NCBI RefSeq assembly: GCF_000150955.2
Contig: NC_011672.1
Coordinates: forward strand, 186,001 to 250,000
From: Phaeodactylum tricornutum CCAP 1055/1
Taxonomy: Eukaryota; Bacillariophyta; Bacillariophyceae; Surirellales; Neidiaceae
Direction of reading: 5' to 3'
DNA length: 64,000 nt
The notes under the pieces are model-generated. The model searched no databases and was not told where the DNA came from. It saw nothing but the letters and a program-made list of their open reading frames with translations. The translations under genes and the position numbers were made by a program. The stretch's first letter is position 1. The number at the start of each line of letters is the position of its first letter. Below, piece after piece: positions 44,946 through 56,803 of this stretch.

Positions 44946-46238
44946 TTACGGACACTCTCCACAGACTTGTTGATAATATGAAGTGACGTCTTCTCCCGGC
45001 ACATCCGTGGTATCCCATTCCCACGCGAGTGGGTAGTAGACGAAGGTGGTTCCCGATGGATCTCGTTCCAGGCGTGCCGCGTACACGTGTGTTGCGTTCC
45101 GTGGGTTGGAGGAAAATCGGGTTGGCGAACAAAACCAACGGCGACACGGATCGCGATCCAAATCGTCCGGGTCCGTAGCCCCTGGAGAGGGTTCCAAGAA
45201 GGACCACGGACTAGTGGTGTGCACACTGCTGTGGCGTTTCCTGCGTGGGTCGTAGACTTCGACCCAGTTGTGATTGCCTTGTCCGCGGTCCTGGTACCAA
45301 GATGCCGTACCGACAACACGCGCCGGGACGCCCACCACACGCAACGCGTTGACTAGCAGAATCGCAAATCCCGTGCAGGAGGCGTAGCCAAAAGCCAAGA
45401 CCGACATGGGGTCGAAAATGAGCGGTGTTTGACCACTGACGAAAACGAGGCTTTCTTGTTCCGGCGGCGCTAAAACATGCCACAAGTGTGTATTGATGAG
45501 TTGGACTAGCTCTGGGATGGACCGGTTCATTGTGGCTTGGTAGAGAGATGTGGATGAGTTGAAGGATACGAGACCTGCTTGTTCCAATTTGGAGCGAATC
45601 AAGGGACGCCAATTGCTCCTTGCTTCGTTTGTATTGGCATAATTCAAAACATACTCTTGCCAAATGTGTCGAGGTAGGTTGTCGGTGGTGGGAAATAGTC
45701 GTTTCGTCTCCAGGGCGAGATCAATGGTCGGTCCAATCAAACCACCGGCTAGACCATCCGGCAACGTCTCGTCGTCACGATCGTTCGTAGTATCAAAGCC
45801 CAAGGTGGCCAAGAATGGTTGATCCATGGCCATAATGTGGCGACGTAGATAGATGTACGCACTGTATTTGGCTTCTGCGAAAGTTTCCCAGTGACAGCAG
45901 CCGCAACTACCGTCCGATACCTTCGAGAGCCCCAAGGCACGATCGTTCGCGGCACGGAGAGGAGGATTCTGCCTAGTCCCAAAGTAGTATTCCTGTTCGG
46001 CACCCGTGTTGTTTAATGCGGTGGATAAAGTAGAATGCACTGTTACCGGAATTGGCCCCTTCCAAGCGATATGGGTCGCGTTACTACGACATGAACATTG
46101 GAGGTCGTTGCCATCGTCGATCGCGATCTCGGAAACAAAAGTACGTATCAGTGCGAACGTGACGATCAGCGAAAACCATAGAGGTGTTCCCCAACCAAAA
46201 GGTCCAGTCGGACGTCGTACCATGGTGGTCCACATCAT
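44946..46238 (-). CDS. Membrane-anchored transglutaminase-like protein
   Basis: 430 residues from the first ATG at 46238; the open frame above it starts only at a TTG. An N-terminal anchor or signal (TPLWFSLIVTFALIRTFVS) is followed by a lumenal or extracellular body with many Cys and N-glycosylation sequons. The transglutaminase core is near residues 284-331: SCTGFAILLVNALRVVGVPA, RVVGTASW, GNHNWVEVYDP. The Cys (about 288), His (about 323) and Asp (about 330) triad is intact, so protease- or transglutaminase-type thiol chemistry is possible. The upstream part resembles no named domain. The start is divergent from the dehydrogenase gene across about 470 bp. Confidence 0.85.
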   Translation of the reverse strand: MMWTTMVRRPTGPFGWGTPLWFSLIVTFALIRTFVSEIAIDDGNDLQCSCRSNATHIAWKGPIPVTVHSTLSTALNNTGAEQEYYFGTRQNPPLRAANDRALGLSKVSDGSCGCCHWETFAEAKYSAYIYLRRHIMAMDQPFLATLGFDTTNDRDDETLPDGLAGGLIGPTIDLALETKRLFPTTDNLPRHIWQEYVLNYANTNEARSNWRPLIRSKLEQAGLVSFNSSTSLYQATMNRSIPELVQLINTHLWHVLAPPEQESLVFVSGQTPLIFDPMSVLAFGYASCTGFAILLVNALRVVGVPARVVGTASWYQDRGQGNHNWVEVYDPRRKRHSSVHTTSPWSFLEPSPGATDPDDLDRDPCRRWFCSPTRFSSNPRNATHVYAARLERDPSGTTFVYYPLAWEWDTTDVPGEDVTSYYQQVCGECP

Positions 46239-46711
46239 CCAGTGTGTTGTCGATACCGCGAGAGGAGCCAGGTCTCTTTGCAGGTTGACAGTTTGGAGTT
46301 GACAGTTAGGATTTTCCAAAGATCGCGGCGTTCTTGCGTTTCGTGAAGTCTCTGTTCTATTGACTGTGAGAGTGAATCATCGAAGTAAGTGTACTAGGTA
46401 ATTACCATATCGTAGTGGTATCTATTCCGGATTAGATCGGATAAGCATCCTTCGTGTGTCCTAGGCGATAGGAACATATAAATGCGTTTCGTCTGGATCG
46501 ACGCCGAAGATTCTCACGTGCTTAGTCGTCGAGAGGGCAATACGAAAATCACTTTTCCCTCCGTTCACTCTGTCATCGCAATCAATCAATTCCTTTGACT
46601 GCAAGAGGGGTTACGTTGAGAATAAACAAAATCCCAATCGCTGTCGTCAATTCCCAAAGCCGCATGCCGCTGTTTGCGTCTGTGGAGTAACGAACCACAG
46701 AAACTGCAAGA

Positions 46712-48055
46712 ATGGACAATAACCAAGACCAAGTACGGGCACAAAACCTGCGAGCCGGACTACTGCTCTTACCGTCCACCTTGGCAGCCGCGTATGCCTT
46801 CACGGTCGCTTGCTTTCTACCCTTCTTTCGGGAATGCTCCTATACTTCCATGCTACCTTCTATTTTCCCCAGTATGACGGTACTCGTGGCAACACTCGCC
46901 TACGTCCTAGCCCAGCCGCCGAATCGAACGACGTCCGACGCCGGAAGCAGTACTACCGATCTAGCCATACTCCACTCGAAGGCCGACATTGCCGTCCTGG
47001 TAACAACTGCTCTATTGGCTACGCTATTAATACGCAAAACTCGTCGTGATCAAGTCGAAGGAGGACCGCCTCCGTCCATACTTCGCTCGTCAGCATCCGG
47101 TTCCCTCCCGCCCCTTCGTGACAAGGTCGTTGTCGTCACCGGTGCCAACGCCGGTATTGGCAAGGAAACCTGTCACGCACTGGCATCCGCCGGTGCTACC
47201 GTCGTCATGGCCTGTCGGAGCCGAGCTCGAGCGGAACAGGCCCGGCGCGATATTCTTTCCCGCGGCTCTTGCAACTCTTCCATCATTACCGAATCCCAGC
47301 TTCCGATTATAGAATTGGATTTGTGTTCGCTCCGGAGCGTCCGCACCGCTGCCGCCCAAGTCCGCCGCGAGTATCCGCGCATCGATATCCTCATCAACAA
47401 CGCGGGTCTCATGATGGGGACTCAGCAATTCACCGACGAGGACGGACTGGACGTCGTCATGCAGGCCAACCACGTGGGTCACTACTTATGGACGCGTTCT
47501 CTGTTGCCGAATCTGGTGTCCCGCCGCGACGGCGTCGTACTGAACGTCACGAGCAGTACCTACACGTACGCCTCCCACATGGACGTGACGGACTTGTGCT
47601 GCACCCGCGGTCGTCGGTACAGTCTGTTTGGTCAGTACGCGCAATCCAAACTGGCGAATATTTTGTTCACGACCGAGTTGGCGCGGCGCGGGTACCGCCA
47701 CGCCTACGCCATTCACCCCGGTCTGGTCCGGACCGACGTGACCCGCCACATGCCGTGGTACTTGCGGGTGCCCAACGTGGTGTGTGCCGCCGCCGTGGCC
47801 GCTCTACAAAAAACACCCGCGCAGGGGGCCTGGTGTACCGTACACGTGGCCACACTGCCAGACAGTGACGGGGACGACGGTGGTGACCGTGTAGCCTCCG
47901 GGACGTACTGGGTGAATCGGGAACCGCAGGCCACGTGGCCGTGTGCGCGGGATACGGCCGCGGCGTTGGAACTGTGGAACGAAACGGCCCGTTTGGTCGA
48001 TTTGCCGGTGGAGGATGAGTACAGTAAACGGATGGATACGGACGATATAGACTAG
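46712..48055 (+). CDS. Short-chain dehydrogenase/reductase, membrane-anchored
   Basis: 447 residues, intronless. The N-terminal 115 residues hold about three hydrophobic helices, so the enzyme is membrane-bound. The SDR domain follows: cofactor loop VTGANAGIGKE (about 142-152), MACRSRARAEQA with Arg positioned for NADP(H), LDLCSLRSV, INNAGLM (about 228-234), a Ser near 281 in NVTSSTY, and the catalytic YAQSK (Tyr309, Lys313), then HPGLVRTDVTRH. Together these fit the retinol dehydrogenase/WW-oxidoreductase-like classical SDRs. The substrate is unknown; retinoid, sterol or chlorophyll-pathway reductases are alternatives. The C-terminus has Asp/Gly-rich and hydrophilic residues. Confidence 0.9.
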   Translation: MDNNQDQVRAQNLRAGLLLLPSTLAAAYAFTVACFLPFFRECSYTSMLPSIFPSMTVLVATLAYVLAQPPNRTTSDAGSSTTDLAILHSKADIAVLVTTALLATLLIRKTRRDQVEGGPPPSILRSSASGSLPPLRDKVVVVTGANAGIGKETCHALASAGATVVMACRSRARAEQARRDILSRGSCNSSIITESQLPIIELDLCSLRSVRTAAAQVRREYPRIDILINNAGLMMGTQQFTDEDGLDVVMQANHVGHYLWTRSLLPNLVSRRDGVVLNVTSSTYTYASHMDVTDLCCTRGRRYSLFGQYAQSKLANILFTTELARRGYRHAYAIHPGLVRTDVTRHMPWYLRVPNVVCAAAVAALQKTPAQGAWCTVHVATLPDSDGDDGGDRVASGTYWVNREPQATWPCARDTAAALELWNETARLVDLPVEDEYSKRMDTDDID

Positions 48056-48827
48056 AGGAGTGACTGTGAGTAGTTGTGGAGTGATTAATAATACCATAAG
48101 CTCTGCTGGAAGGCTGAAGAGGTAATTCATTGTACAATAAATTGGTAGGTAGCTAGCTGGCTGGCTATATCCGACCGGGAAGCATTGGAGGAGGTATTGG
48201 AGGAGTTACTGTTCGTTAGCTACCGTTTGACAGTTATGTTGCTGTTACAATTTGAAACATTGTGTGTACGAGTGCGGAGAAAGGTACATACCGACGGAGA
48301 GTAGGAAATCGAAGTAGACATGGAATTGTTTGCTTGTCACAGTGACTCTATCTACGACAAGCTATATCTACCCACCTTAATCGCGCTGACGCGATGCCGT
48401 GAGAGGAACCAGTATTCGTCCGGCGTGGGGTACTACTACTAGCTAGTAGTAGCTGGTACTAGTTACGAATGGGTAAGAGGTACTACGGTGTCTTGCCAGG
48501 ACAGGTATGTCGTGTTGTTGTTGGTTTGTTTTTTCCCGAAGCGACTCGGGGCTTCGAAATTACTCATTGTAATATACCCTCCTCGTGATTCCCCAGTGGT
48601 CGGTAAAACTCGCCCACGCAGCCTTTGGCGTTCCCACAACGCAACCTACCAAAGCAACAAACAATCAGTCCCAACCAGACAGTGTAGAGAGTTTGTGTTC
48701 TCTCCATTCAACATATTCTCTACCGCGACTTTTGGTTGCTGCCGTAGATCTTTTCTCATTTTTGTGTTTGGCATTGCAGGCCATTGGACTGTGGTTGACG
48801 GAGTGTGTTCTATTGATAGTTGACAGC
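48056..48827. other. Intergenic region with a 20-bp palindrome
   Basis: Between the dehydrogenase stop and the ubiquilin ATG. The ubiquilin frame is open leftward to 48585 but only from a GTG, so this is promoter and 5' UTR. It contains the palindrome at 48433-48452. Confidence 0.6.
48433..48452. repeat. 20-bp perfect palindrome
   Basis: CTACTACTAGCTAGTAGTAG reads the same on both strands and is flanked by further TAC/TAG text, so it can form a cruciform or, in RNA, a hairpin upstream of the ubiquilin gene. Confidence 0.9.
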
Positions 48828-50672
48828 ATGAGCGGTACCGGTACGACCGTCGACGACTCCCACGGCTTTTCCTTGACGATCCGCACGTCGAATGGCGATC
48901 GCTTCGACGTCCTCGTCACTAGTAGCAACGATTCCGATCCCACCGTCCGAGACGTCAAGGCCGCCATTGCTGCACGTCCCGGTGAGACGGTACCTATGGA
49001 ACGTTTGCGTCTCATTTACAAGGGACGCATTCTGGAGAACGAATCCCACGTATCGCACTACGCAATCCTTCCGCGGTCGACCCTCTTTCTCGTCAAGAGC
49101 AGTGGTCAAACTCCAACGGTAGGATCCGGGAACGCTACCACGAGTAGCCATCGCACGGCCTCGACGGGTGTCACCAGTAGTGGTACCGTCGCTCCAACAG
49201 TGCCGCCGCCTTTGTTCCAAACCGCTCCACCATTGTCGTCGTCGACGAATCCCTGGGGATTGGCGAATGTCAATAATTCGGCGGGGGCCTTTCCACCCGG
49301 CATGATGCCTCCAACCGACCCCCAACAACTGGAAGCCATGATGAATTCTCCCATGATGCAATCACTGCTCGACAATCCCGAACTCATGCAGAACATGATG
49401 CAGGCGCAGATGCGGAGCAATCCGCAGATGCGCCAAATGATGGAAGCCAATCCGCAGTTACAGCACGTACTCAACGATCCGCAAGTCTTGCGTGACGCCT
49501 TGCGGGTCATGCGCAATCCAGCCGCCCGCCAGCAAGCCATGCGCAATCAAGACTTGGCGCTCTCGCAGCTCGAAAATATGCCCGGCGGCTTTGCCGCTCT
49601 CAGCAGCATGTATCGGGATGTCCAGCAACCAATGGAAGAGGCGTCCGCGCTCATGAATCACACGGAATCGGCGCGGACGGCGGACCCGGCCCATACGCAA
49701 GCCGGGGCGTCCGGGACCGCCATGCCGAATCCGTGGGGGAGTAATTACACCCGAGCTAGCCCGGCGGCGTCCAACGCCACGGCCCATTCGAACAGCAGTA
49801 GTAACAGCAATGCCAACAATGCAGCGACGAATCCGTTCCTGGCTGCCATGGGAGGTAACCGCAATGCCGCTTCCAGTGCCAACAACAACACTGGAACAAC
49901 CGCCCACGGTACCGCAGCCACCGGAAATCCCTGGGCCAGTACCGGCATGCCGGGATTTGCCTCCTCACTGCAACAACCGCCCAGCCCGGACCAGGCTAAT
50001 CTCATGATGAATCTACTGGATAATCCGGCTGTGACACAAATGATGCAAAATGCCTTGGAGCAGAATCCCGACATGTTCCGGACCATGCTTGAACAACAGA
50101 ATCCTATGTTGAGGAGTATGTTCGCCAACAATCCCGAGGCTGGCAACGACTTTATCCGACAAATGATGAATCCGCAAATGCTTCGTACAATGATGCAGCT
50201 GCAGCAAAACATGGGTGGTATGAATCCGGGCAGCATGATGATGCCCCCCGTGACTCCCGCAACAAATCCTAGTCTCAATAATACGAGTACAGGGCTCGAT
50301 TTTTCCTCCCTGCTGCAAGGTTCCCAAGGAGCCAGCAGAAGTAACGCCACGGCAACAAATCCTTGGGCATTTCCGACGCCCAGCAACATTCGCAGTGTGA
50401 GCACACCCGTAACAGCTGCTCCGGCAGCGGATCGGTATCGCACCCAGCTGCGGTCCTTGTACGACATGGGTTTTGACGACGAAGCTCGCAACGTTGCGGC
50501 GTTGGAACGAGTACACGGTAATTTGAATCGCGCCGTGGATGCCTTGCTGTCGTCGCCGCCGCCTCCTACTAGTACAGCCACCAGCGCCCCAGCACCATCC
50601 ACAGGCAACGAAGATTCTGGTCCTCCCCCCGAAGAAGCGCCCAAGGGCTCGCAAGAGAAAAAGAATGACTAA
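48828..50672 (+). CDS. UBQLN: Ubiquilin / Dsk2-type ubiquitin receptor
   Basis: 614 residues from ATG 48828. The N-terminal ubiquitin-like domain (about 12-88) reads GFSLTIRTSNGDRFDV, PMERLRLIYKGRIL and HVSHYAILPRSTLFLVKS. The middle has STI1-type units rich in Met, Asn and Gln: MMNSPMMQSLLDNPELMQNM, ANPQLQHVLNDPQVL, and again LLDNPAVTQMMQNALEQNPD and RSMFANNPE. It is linked by Asn/Ser/Ala-rich spacers. The C-terminal UBA domain is RYRTQLRSLYDMGFDDEARN, VAALERVHGNLNRAVDALL, with the MGF loop intact. Ubiquilins carry ubiquitinated or hydrophobic clients to the proteasome. Full domain order is kept and length is in the usual 550-620 range. Confidence 0.95.
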   Translation: MSGTGTTVDDSHGFSLTIRTSNGDRFDVLVTSSNDSDPTVRDVKAAIAARPGETVPMERLRLIYKGRILENESHVSHYAILPRSTLFLVKSSGQTPTVGSGNATTSSHRTASTGVTSSGTVAPTVPPPLFQTAPPLSSSTNPWGLANVNNSAGAFPPGMMPPTDPQQLEAMMNSPMMQSLLDNPELMQNMMQAQMRSNPQMRQMMEANPQLQHVLNDPQVLRDALRVMRNPAARQQAMRNQDLALSQLENMPGGFAALSSMYRDVQQPMEEASALMNHTESARTADPAHTQAGASGTAMPNPWGSNYTRASPAASNATAHSNSSSNSNANNAATNPFLAAMGGNRNAASSANNNTGTTAHGTAATGNPWASTGMPGFASSLQQPPSPDQANLMMNLLDNPAVTQMMQNALEQNPDMFRTMLEQQNPMLRSMFANNPEAGNDFIRQMMNPQMLRTMMQLQQNMGGMNPGSMMMPPVTPATNPSLNNTSTGLDFSSLLQGSQGASRSNATATNPWAFPTPSNIRSVSTPVTAAPAADRYRTQLRSLYDMGFDDEARNVAALERVHGNLNRAVDALLSSPPPPTSTATSAPAPSTGNEDSGPPPEEAPKGSQEKKND

Positions 50673-50843
50673 ATAAAAAAGTAACCCGTTTAATGTTGAA
50701 TTACGTGTCTCTTCCACCGGGACTAACAGTAAGCTTGGAACAGATGTTGATCGCAAAAATTTGGTTCGCCCCTCGTGCTCTGATTCTCAGCACAAACGCA
50801 AATAGGTCCATCATAGTTTACGCATCAGCGTAACCTGTAACCT

Positions 50844-53800
50844 TTACACCGCGTCACCGACGATTGTCTTCCGTAGTCGTGAGACTGACATTGTCGCCAG
50901 CATTTTCTCCGTCCATTTTAAAAGTGTCGCCAAAGTGGAACATAATTCCCTTGTTTTCAGAATAAACTTGCATACTTGAGTTCGAGTGCTACCACTATTG
51001 AGTAGAGCCCCAAGTAGTCTGGTGCACCTCCCAACAACGTCAAGCTTTTCCAGGTCAGTGTACCCGTTGTCACAAAATGAGGTATCGTCATCCAGTGTGG
51101 CAAATTCCTCCTGGAATGACTTGATGCGTTCCTTAAACTGAATCACAATAAGTATTGCGCGAGCGGCCGCAATCTCCCTCAGTGGGGTATCCCCTTTTTG
51201 GATGACAAAGCTCTCTTCAAACTTGGTGAGGCATTGGATGAGATCTTGAGCACTCCATTTCATGACATCATCAAGGGTGTCCTTGTCGTCGGACGCAATC
51301 AATTCACGAAACTTTTCTTGCTCAGAGTGGGACAATCGAGAGTACCCTTTCCGAACACGCACTTTTTCGTATCCACTTCCGTAGTTTATTTTCAATTCCA
51401 TCCAATTGCTGTCTAGAGGCAAATGCAAGTTGTCACCTTGTTCAAAACCCAGCAGGTAATGAACAGCACCCTCGGGGTCATGGGCTGCACGTATCAACGG
51501 TGCTTCTTTTCCGTCCGTCTCGTTTACGTACGACAGTAGGTTTTGGCGAGAAGATGTGCTTAACTCTCCCGTTACCACATCGCTGATATTGTATATCCAA
51601 CCGGTTGGATGGCCCCATAACGAAAAGTTCCACTCTTCGCACTTCCATTCATGAACAAAATTCAAAGCTAAGTTGACGTGCTCCGGAATTTTTTGTTCTG
51701 GTACCAGCGGAGCGTAAATTCCTAAGTCGATGTACTCTCTTGCAGCCAGCACCAATCCCTCGGCCTTCAAGGAATCGTTCATGCTGGCACATCTAACAAA
51801 AACACCCAGCCCGGCACCTTTGATTGTGGACTTTTTTACTTGGAACTCCAACAGGAAACCTCTCACAGACAAGCACATATGTGGGAAATTCTTTGATGTG
51901 ACACTAGCTGCAGACACCTTGCAAGCATCTGGGCAGATCCATCTTTCGCACCGAATCCCTTTGTTTGGCTGAGGTACTTTGCCAGCTCGGTCTGAAAACA
52001 AGCAGTAACCTCCCCAAACAGCTTCCTCTGCTAAATCCTTCTCTTCCACAAGCGAGTACTTACAGTCCAGGAAAGACAGCGACCAGTTGTCGTAAGTAAT
52101 TGTGAAGTAGTAGTCTCCTGAAAAAATATCCTTTTCGCAAGACGAAATTATGCCTGACAGGGTTTTACAGTTTCCGTTCACATCTAACCAATCACGCCGA
52201 AAGCCTTTTCCTACCAAAGTATGCTCCACATTCTGCTCTCTTAACGGAATTCCAAGAAAGCCTTCATAAAAATCTTGCACCTCCTTACTGCGAGAGTCAA
52301 ACAAAGTACATGGCTTACTTGATTTCGTAAACCGCTGTGTCGATCCGTTTGCATCTATCACCACTAGGCCTGCAAGCTTCGGTGGAAGCCATCGAGGACA
52401 CCGGTCACTTTTCTCATTGTCGAAATAAAAAGTATACGAATCCAGCCTCGGGACGGCATGGGCTTTCTCGGATACTTTTATTTGAGAACAAACCTACTCA
52501 AAGCATTACAGAAAAGTTAGAATAAAGACCGCAGATTCTTGAATTGCTGCATATAATCACTCGTGACTTACTGTAAGGAAGCACTGCTGCTTGTACAATG
52601 TTGTATTCTCCTTATTTGACACGCAGGAAAAGCAAAAACCGCAGGATTCAGTACGGCAAGCTGAACAATTGTGGCAACGGCGCCTTCTCAGGTCTCTGGC
52701 ATTGAGGACGGTGCAATCCTGCTCAGTATCACTTTGTTCGAGTCGGCTAGGACGTTTCGGTATTATTTGAGTTGGATACAAATTACGGTATTCGCTCTCT
52801 GTAATCAGTTCCAATCCATTACCAAAGGGAACTCGATCTCGGGTATCACCATCGTCGAAAAGGACCTAACATAAGCGAGTGACAAGAATTAAAACATAGA
52901 AAATCATTCGGCGAAACAAACCAGAACACAAGCGTACGTTACAAAATTTCACTCCTCTTCTGTTATAGATCCTCTTCACAGTACCCCAATACCATTGCCT
53001 GTTTGTGTACATGGCATAGCAGCGAACCCCAACCCCCATTGAGCTGGAACTTTTTTGATTTGTTCGTTCGTTAGTAGCTCTTGTGTCATCCAATCCAACA
53101 TACTGGTAAAAATGCTGAATATCCACATTTCGCAGGGCACTAGGAGATCGGTTGACTGCGCTTTCCGCTCGTTTGTACCGAAGCCCACCAGGCCCTAAAA
53201 TGAATAATCCACAATATTTCTTGTCTTGCCCAAAATAAAAGCGCCAACCAGAAGGAAATGACGGAGCATGCACAGCGCTATCAGACTCATCCACCTGCAA
53301 ACACATCTATAGAGAAAAATGAGACCTGAGTACCGAAATCGGAGCATCGTGTAGTCAGACATACCTTTTGAAAGCACGACTGTCGCTTGCCAAGGATGCA
53401 ATTGTTGCACATCCCACACGAGGCTCTTATGCAATTTAAGCAGCATCCGCAGGGTTTCGCCGCATTTACCCCCGGTGGTCTGATACTAGCATGGTTCTCT
53501 GAGGGAGCCAAACCCTGTACATGTTTGCTATGAGTGCAATCATTCGGAATATCGCATTCGGAAACTGTGTCGTCCTCATCTGCATCCTGCATCGTCAAGC
53601 AAGAGTCCTCAATACTTTCATCCTGGAACATAAAGCTCCAGAAGGACTCTTCTTTTTCACTGGAAACGCTAGGTTCCAACTTTTCGGCAACGTTGGTTTG
53701 GATGCCATTGAGATTGGATGCTTCGGAAGCACTTTGATCATCGTCGCTCGAAGAAAGAAGAACAATGACTTCCTGGTTGTTTACAGGAAGGTGACAACTT

Positions 53801-56031
53801 CCATGTGGGCTATCAGCGTTTGTATTGGTGTAGCGTCGCTTTTTCCTGGATAAGTTGGAGTGTTCGAGGTCCCAAAGGACAGAAGCTGAATCAGCACCCA
53901 AAGGAGTTGAGGCAATCATTGGTTTATCTTGCAATATAGCCGTCCCGACCGCAAGGGTTTTGTTGGAACTAGCACTGCGTTTGAGAGAGGGGCTTTTTAC
54001 GGCAGACCGTCGCGACAAAGAAAATTTTAAAGCAGTTTCTGTCGACTTTGTCGGAGTCTCTTTGCTCATTGGCAGTGCGGTTGAATGTAATTCACCTGAT
54101 GTAATTTTGTTTTGGTGGACCATGCTCAAACTCATTGAAGACTCGGCCACTGACGACGTCCTACCATCGGAATTGCCTTGAAAAGTTTGTTCTCCAATCA
54201 CCGGTGCGAGTCTCGCATTTCGTGTTTCTGGGCACGAACGCCTACACGAAATTGAAGAATAAGGAGGTGGTAACAAGATACCTGAGTTTCGTGCGTTTCG
54301 AGGCACTGACTTGCCATGTGGTGCTTTGAATTTGGTGCCAGTAGACGAAAGACCCTGTGCGGCACTTGCAGGGCCACTTAAGCGCGTACGCGTTTTGCTC
54401 GAATTTTCGCCTTGCGCGAATTCTGTCTCTGGCATCGCCAGGTCAATTTCAATAATGGTGGGCACAGACGATGTTGAATCTCCCTGGGGCAAATCGCCCG
54501 CTGAAGTTGATACCAGTAAAAGACTGTCTATTCCCCGCTCTTCACCTTTGATGGACCCGACCGAGTCGATGATCTGCATCTTTTTGTCAACCCCCTTCTG
54601 CGTATCACTTTTAGCAGTCAACACAGCTCCGACTTCCTTTTCGCCATTGTTTGCGGGTTTAAATGGTTGCTTGTCGAGAGCATTCTGACCAGACGAAGCT
54701 CCAGAAGACGGGACACTGGCCAGTACTGATTTAGAGCTTTCCGATTGACCAGACGAGCACATCTCTGATGTCGATACAATCCGAACGGATTCAGTATTCT
54801 TTTCAACATCCTCATCTTCACTGGAGCTATCAAGCTTAATCGGAGAAGTTGAATAGAGCCATTTGACTCCGTCAGTGCTTTCAGCACTACCAGTAACCGT
54901 CTTTGATGTGCTTTCGTGATGAGGCTGTTCTACAGAATGCGCTGTAGTGTCAAGCGATTTCGCTTGTGGATCTTTGGTGACGTCCTTAGAAGCAGAGAAT
55001 ACGCTAACCGACATTACATTGACTAATGGATTTTCCTCGCATCCAAGAACAACCATTGCCTGCTCAACTTCGGGTTTGGAGTCAGCAGCGGCTGCGTCGG
55101 TGTAAGTAATCTTACTGAAGTCGATTTTGCCGTCTTGACTTTTCCCCAATTGTGCTGCTTCTGCAGAAAGTTTTGTCGTAGGGGAATGTTCTGGGGTGAC
55201 TGTTTCCTTGCGCGCCGGAGCCACTACGGCCAGTGGTTCTTGCATCTCGGCAATTTCATCGGGCGGTTGCTGATCAACATCATTCTGACCAGGCGTCACT
55301 CCAGAAATCGGGACACTGACCAATCCTGACTTTGAGCTTTCCAACTGACCGGACAAGTGCACTTGTGATGTTGATACCATCCGATCGGATTGACATTTCT
55401 TTTCAGGATGACCATTTTCACTGGATTGATCAATCTCGTTCGGAGAAGTCAAACGGAATCCGTCAGAACTTTCAGTACTGGCACCAAGTGCGGTTGCTAC
55501 ATTTTTGCATTTTGAGTGAGGCAGTTCTGGATCATTCGTGGCTGTGTTCGCCAATTCCAATCCTGGAAGTCCGTTGCCTTTATTGGAAGTAGAGACGACA
55601 CATTCGTTGTTCGATTCCAAGAGTTCTATTGCTTTATTGTCTTCGTATCCAAGAGCCACTTTCGAATCCTCGAATTCGGGTATGGGATCGGTAGCAGCAA
55701 TATTACACCTCCTTGAAGAGTCGCTGTGAGTATCGTCCAAAGACTTGATATTAACAACTGGACGCTCTTGTAATCGTGCTAGTTCCTCAGGTGAGTATGA
55801 AGTCGTAGCAATCCCTCCGGCAACAATGTCTTCAAGAGTCGGAGCCAATACCATCAACTCTTTTTGTGTCTCGGCATTGCCATTCGTTTTGAAATTGTCG
55901 ATTTCGTCGACAGGATTCGCGACCATGGTGGGGGGAATCGGTAGCGATGGAGGAGGAGCAATTGGCGTCTCCAAAGTAACAGAGTTCGCTTCCAACCCGG
56001 AGCTCGTTGCAATGTCCAATATTGAAGGCAT
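50844..56031 (-). CDS. Large chromatin-type protein: two CXXC-like fingers, MBD- and Tudor-like segments, variant SET domain
   Basis: Exons 56031-53365, 53306-52938, 52865-52572 and 52493-50844, all in phase 0 with GT-AG ends, give 1659 residues. Residues 1-850 are disordered, Ser/Glu-rich and carry two diverged copies of a Ser/Glu/Pro segment. Next: CXXC-like finger one (CGCCLNCIRASCGMCNNC ... SCFQK|MC, about 861-890, split by intron one); an MBD-like patch (FPSGWRFYFGQDKK); a Tudor-like patch (VRCYAMYTNRQWYWGTVKRI, then VLFDDGDT across intron two); finger two (CHNCSACRTESCGFCFSC ... QCFLT|VC, split by intron three). The SET-like domain has IKGAGLGVF (about 1334-1342), the DVVTGELSTSSRQ stretch and ELKINYGSGYE (about 1476-1486). 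The usual NHSC methyl-transfer motif is replaced by YVNETDG, so activity is uncertain. A nuclear reader or histone methyltransferase-like role is inferred. Confidence 0.82.
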
Positions 56032-56803
56032 TTCTCTCCTTGTGATAGCACCTACCGTGTAACAAACGATATTTTTCGTCTCGATCCTTTGTGTACCAAG
56101 ATTAAGTGGTCTTTAAGATACGGATGCCAACGGATACCTGATTCGGCTTTGCAAAGATCGCGGTTTGGAGGAACGAAACCAACGGCAGCAGCTCCAAAGT
56201 AATGCCGTCTTAAATTTGGAAAAATAAGAGCGTGGTAGAAGCTTAAGTCAAGTTGCTTTTCCTATCTGCCACAGTTGACAGAAGGGAAGATTGACAATGA
56301 ATGGATCCCAGTTGAAGGCTATTATTAGAGCTTTATACAAGAACAAAAACTTGTTCAACGTACAATGACCATGCGTTTGCTCCCAAAATACTGGTTAGGG
56401 GGAATCAGCGTCTCTGGTGGACACTCTAGACTGAAAAGATTGCAAAGAGCTGGCTAATGGAAATGCAATCCGGAAAGGTTGGTTGTGACGGGAAAGACTT
56501 GGGTCCAGGCAAAGCATGGACCATACGAGGTAACAGCCAATCTCATTTTTTGTTGACTGCCAAAATATGCTTACCGAGAAACCCTCCAATAGGTCGGCAA
56601 AAGACTGACGACACGTTTATGCGTCATATATGTGTCACATTCCAATCGGTAGCCACTTGAAATCTGCTTTTCAGGTAGCGCTCTCTTCTGTTTTCTACTG
56701 TGGCTTCCTGAAACAACTGGAAATTCAACGATGTCGGTGATGGAATCGACAGCCGAAGTTCCGTGGTCTGTCCCGCGACTATTCGAACCAGCAACTCAGT
56801 ACC
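56032..56803. other. Divergent promoter region
   Basis: About 770 bp separates the CXXC/SET gene (minus) and the sulfotransferase (plus). Short frames occur without family resemblance. Confidence 0.5.
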
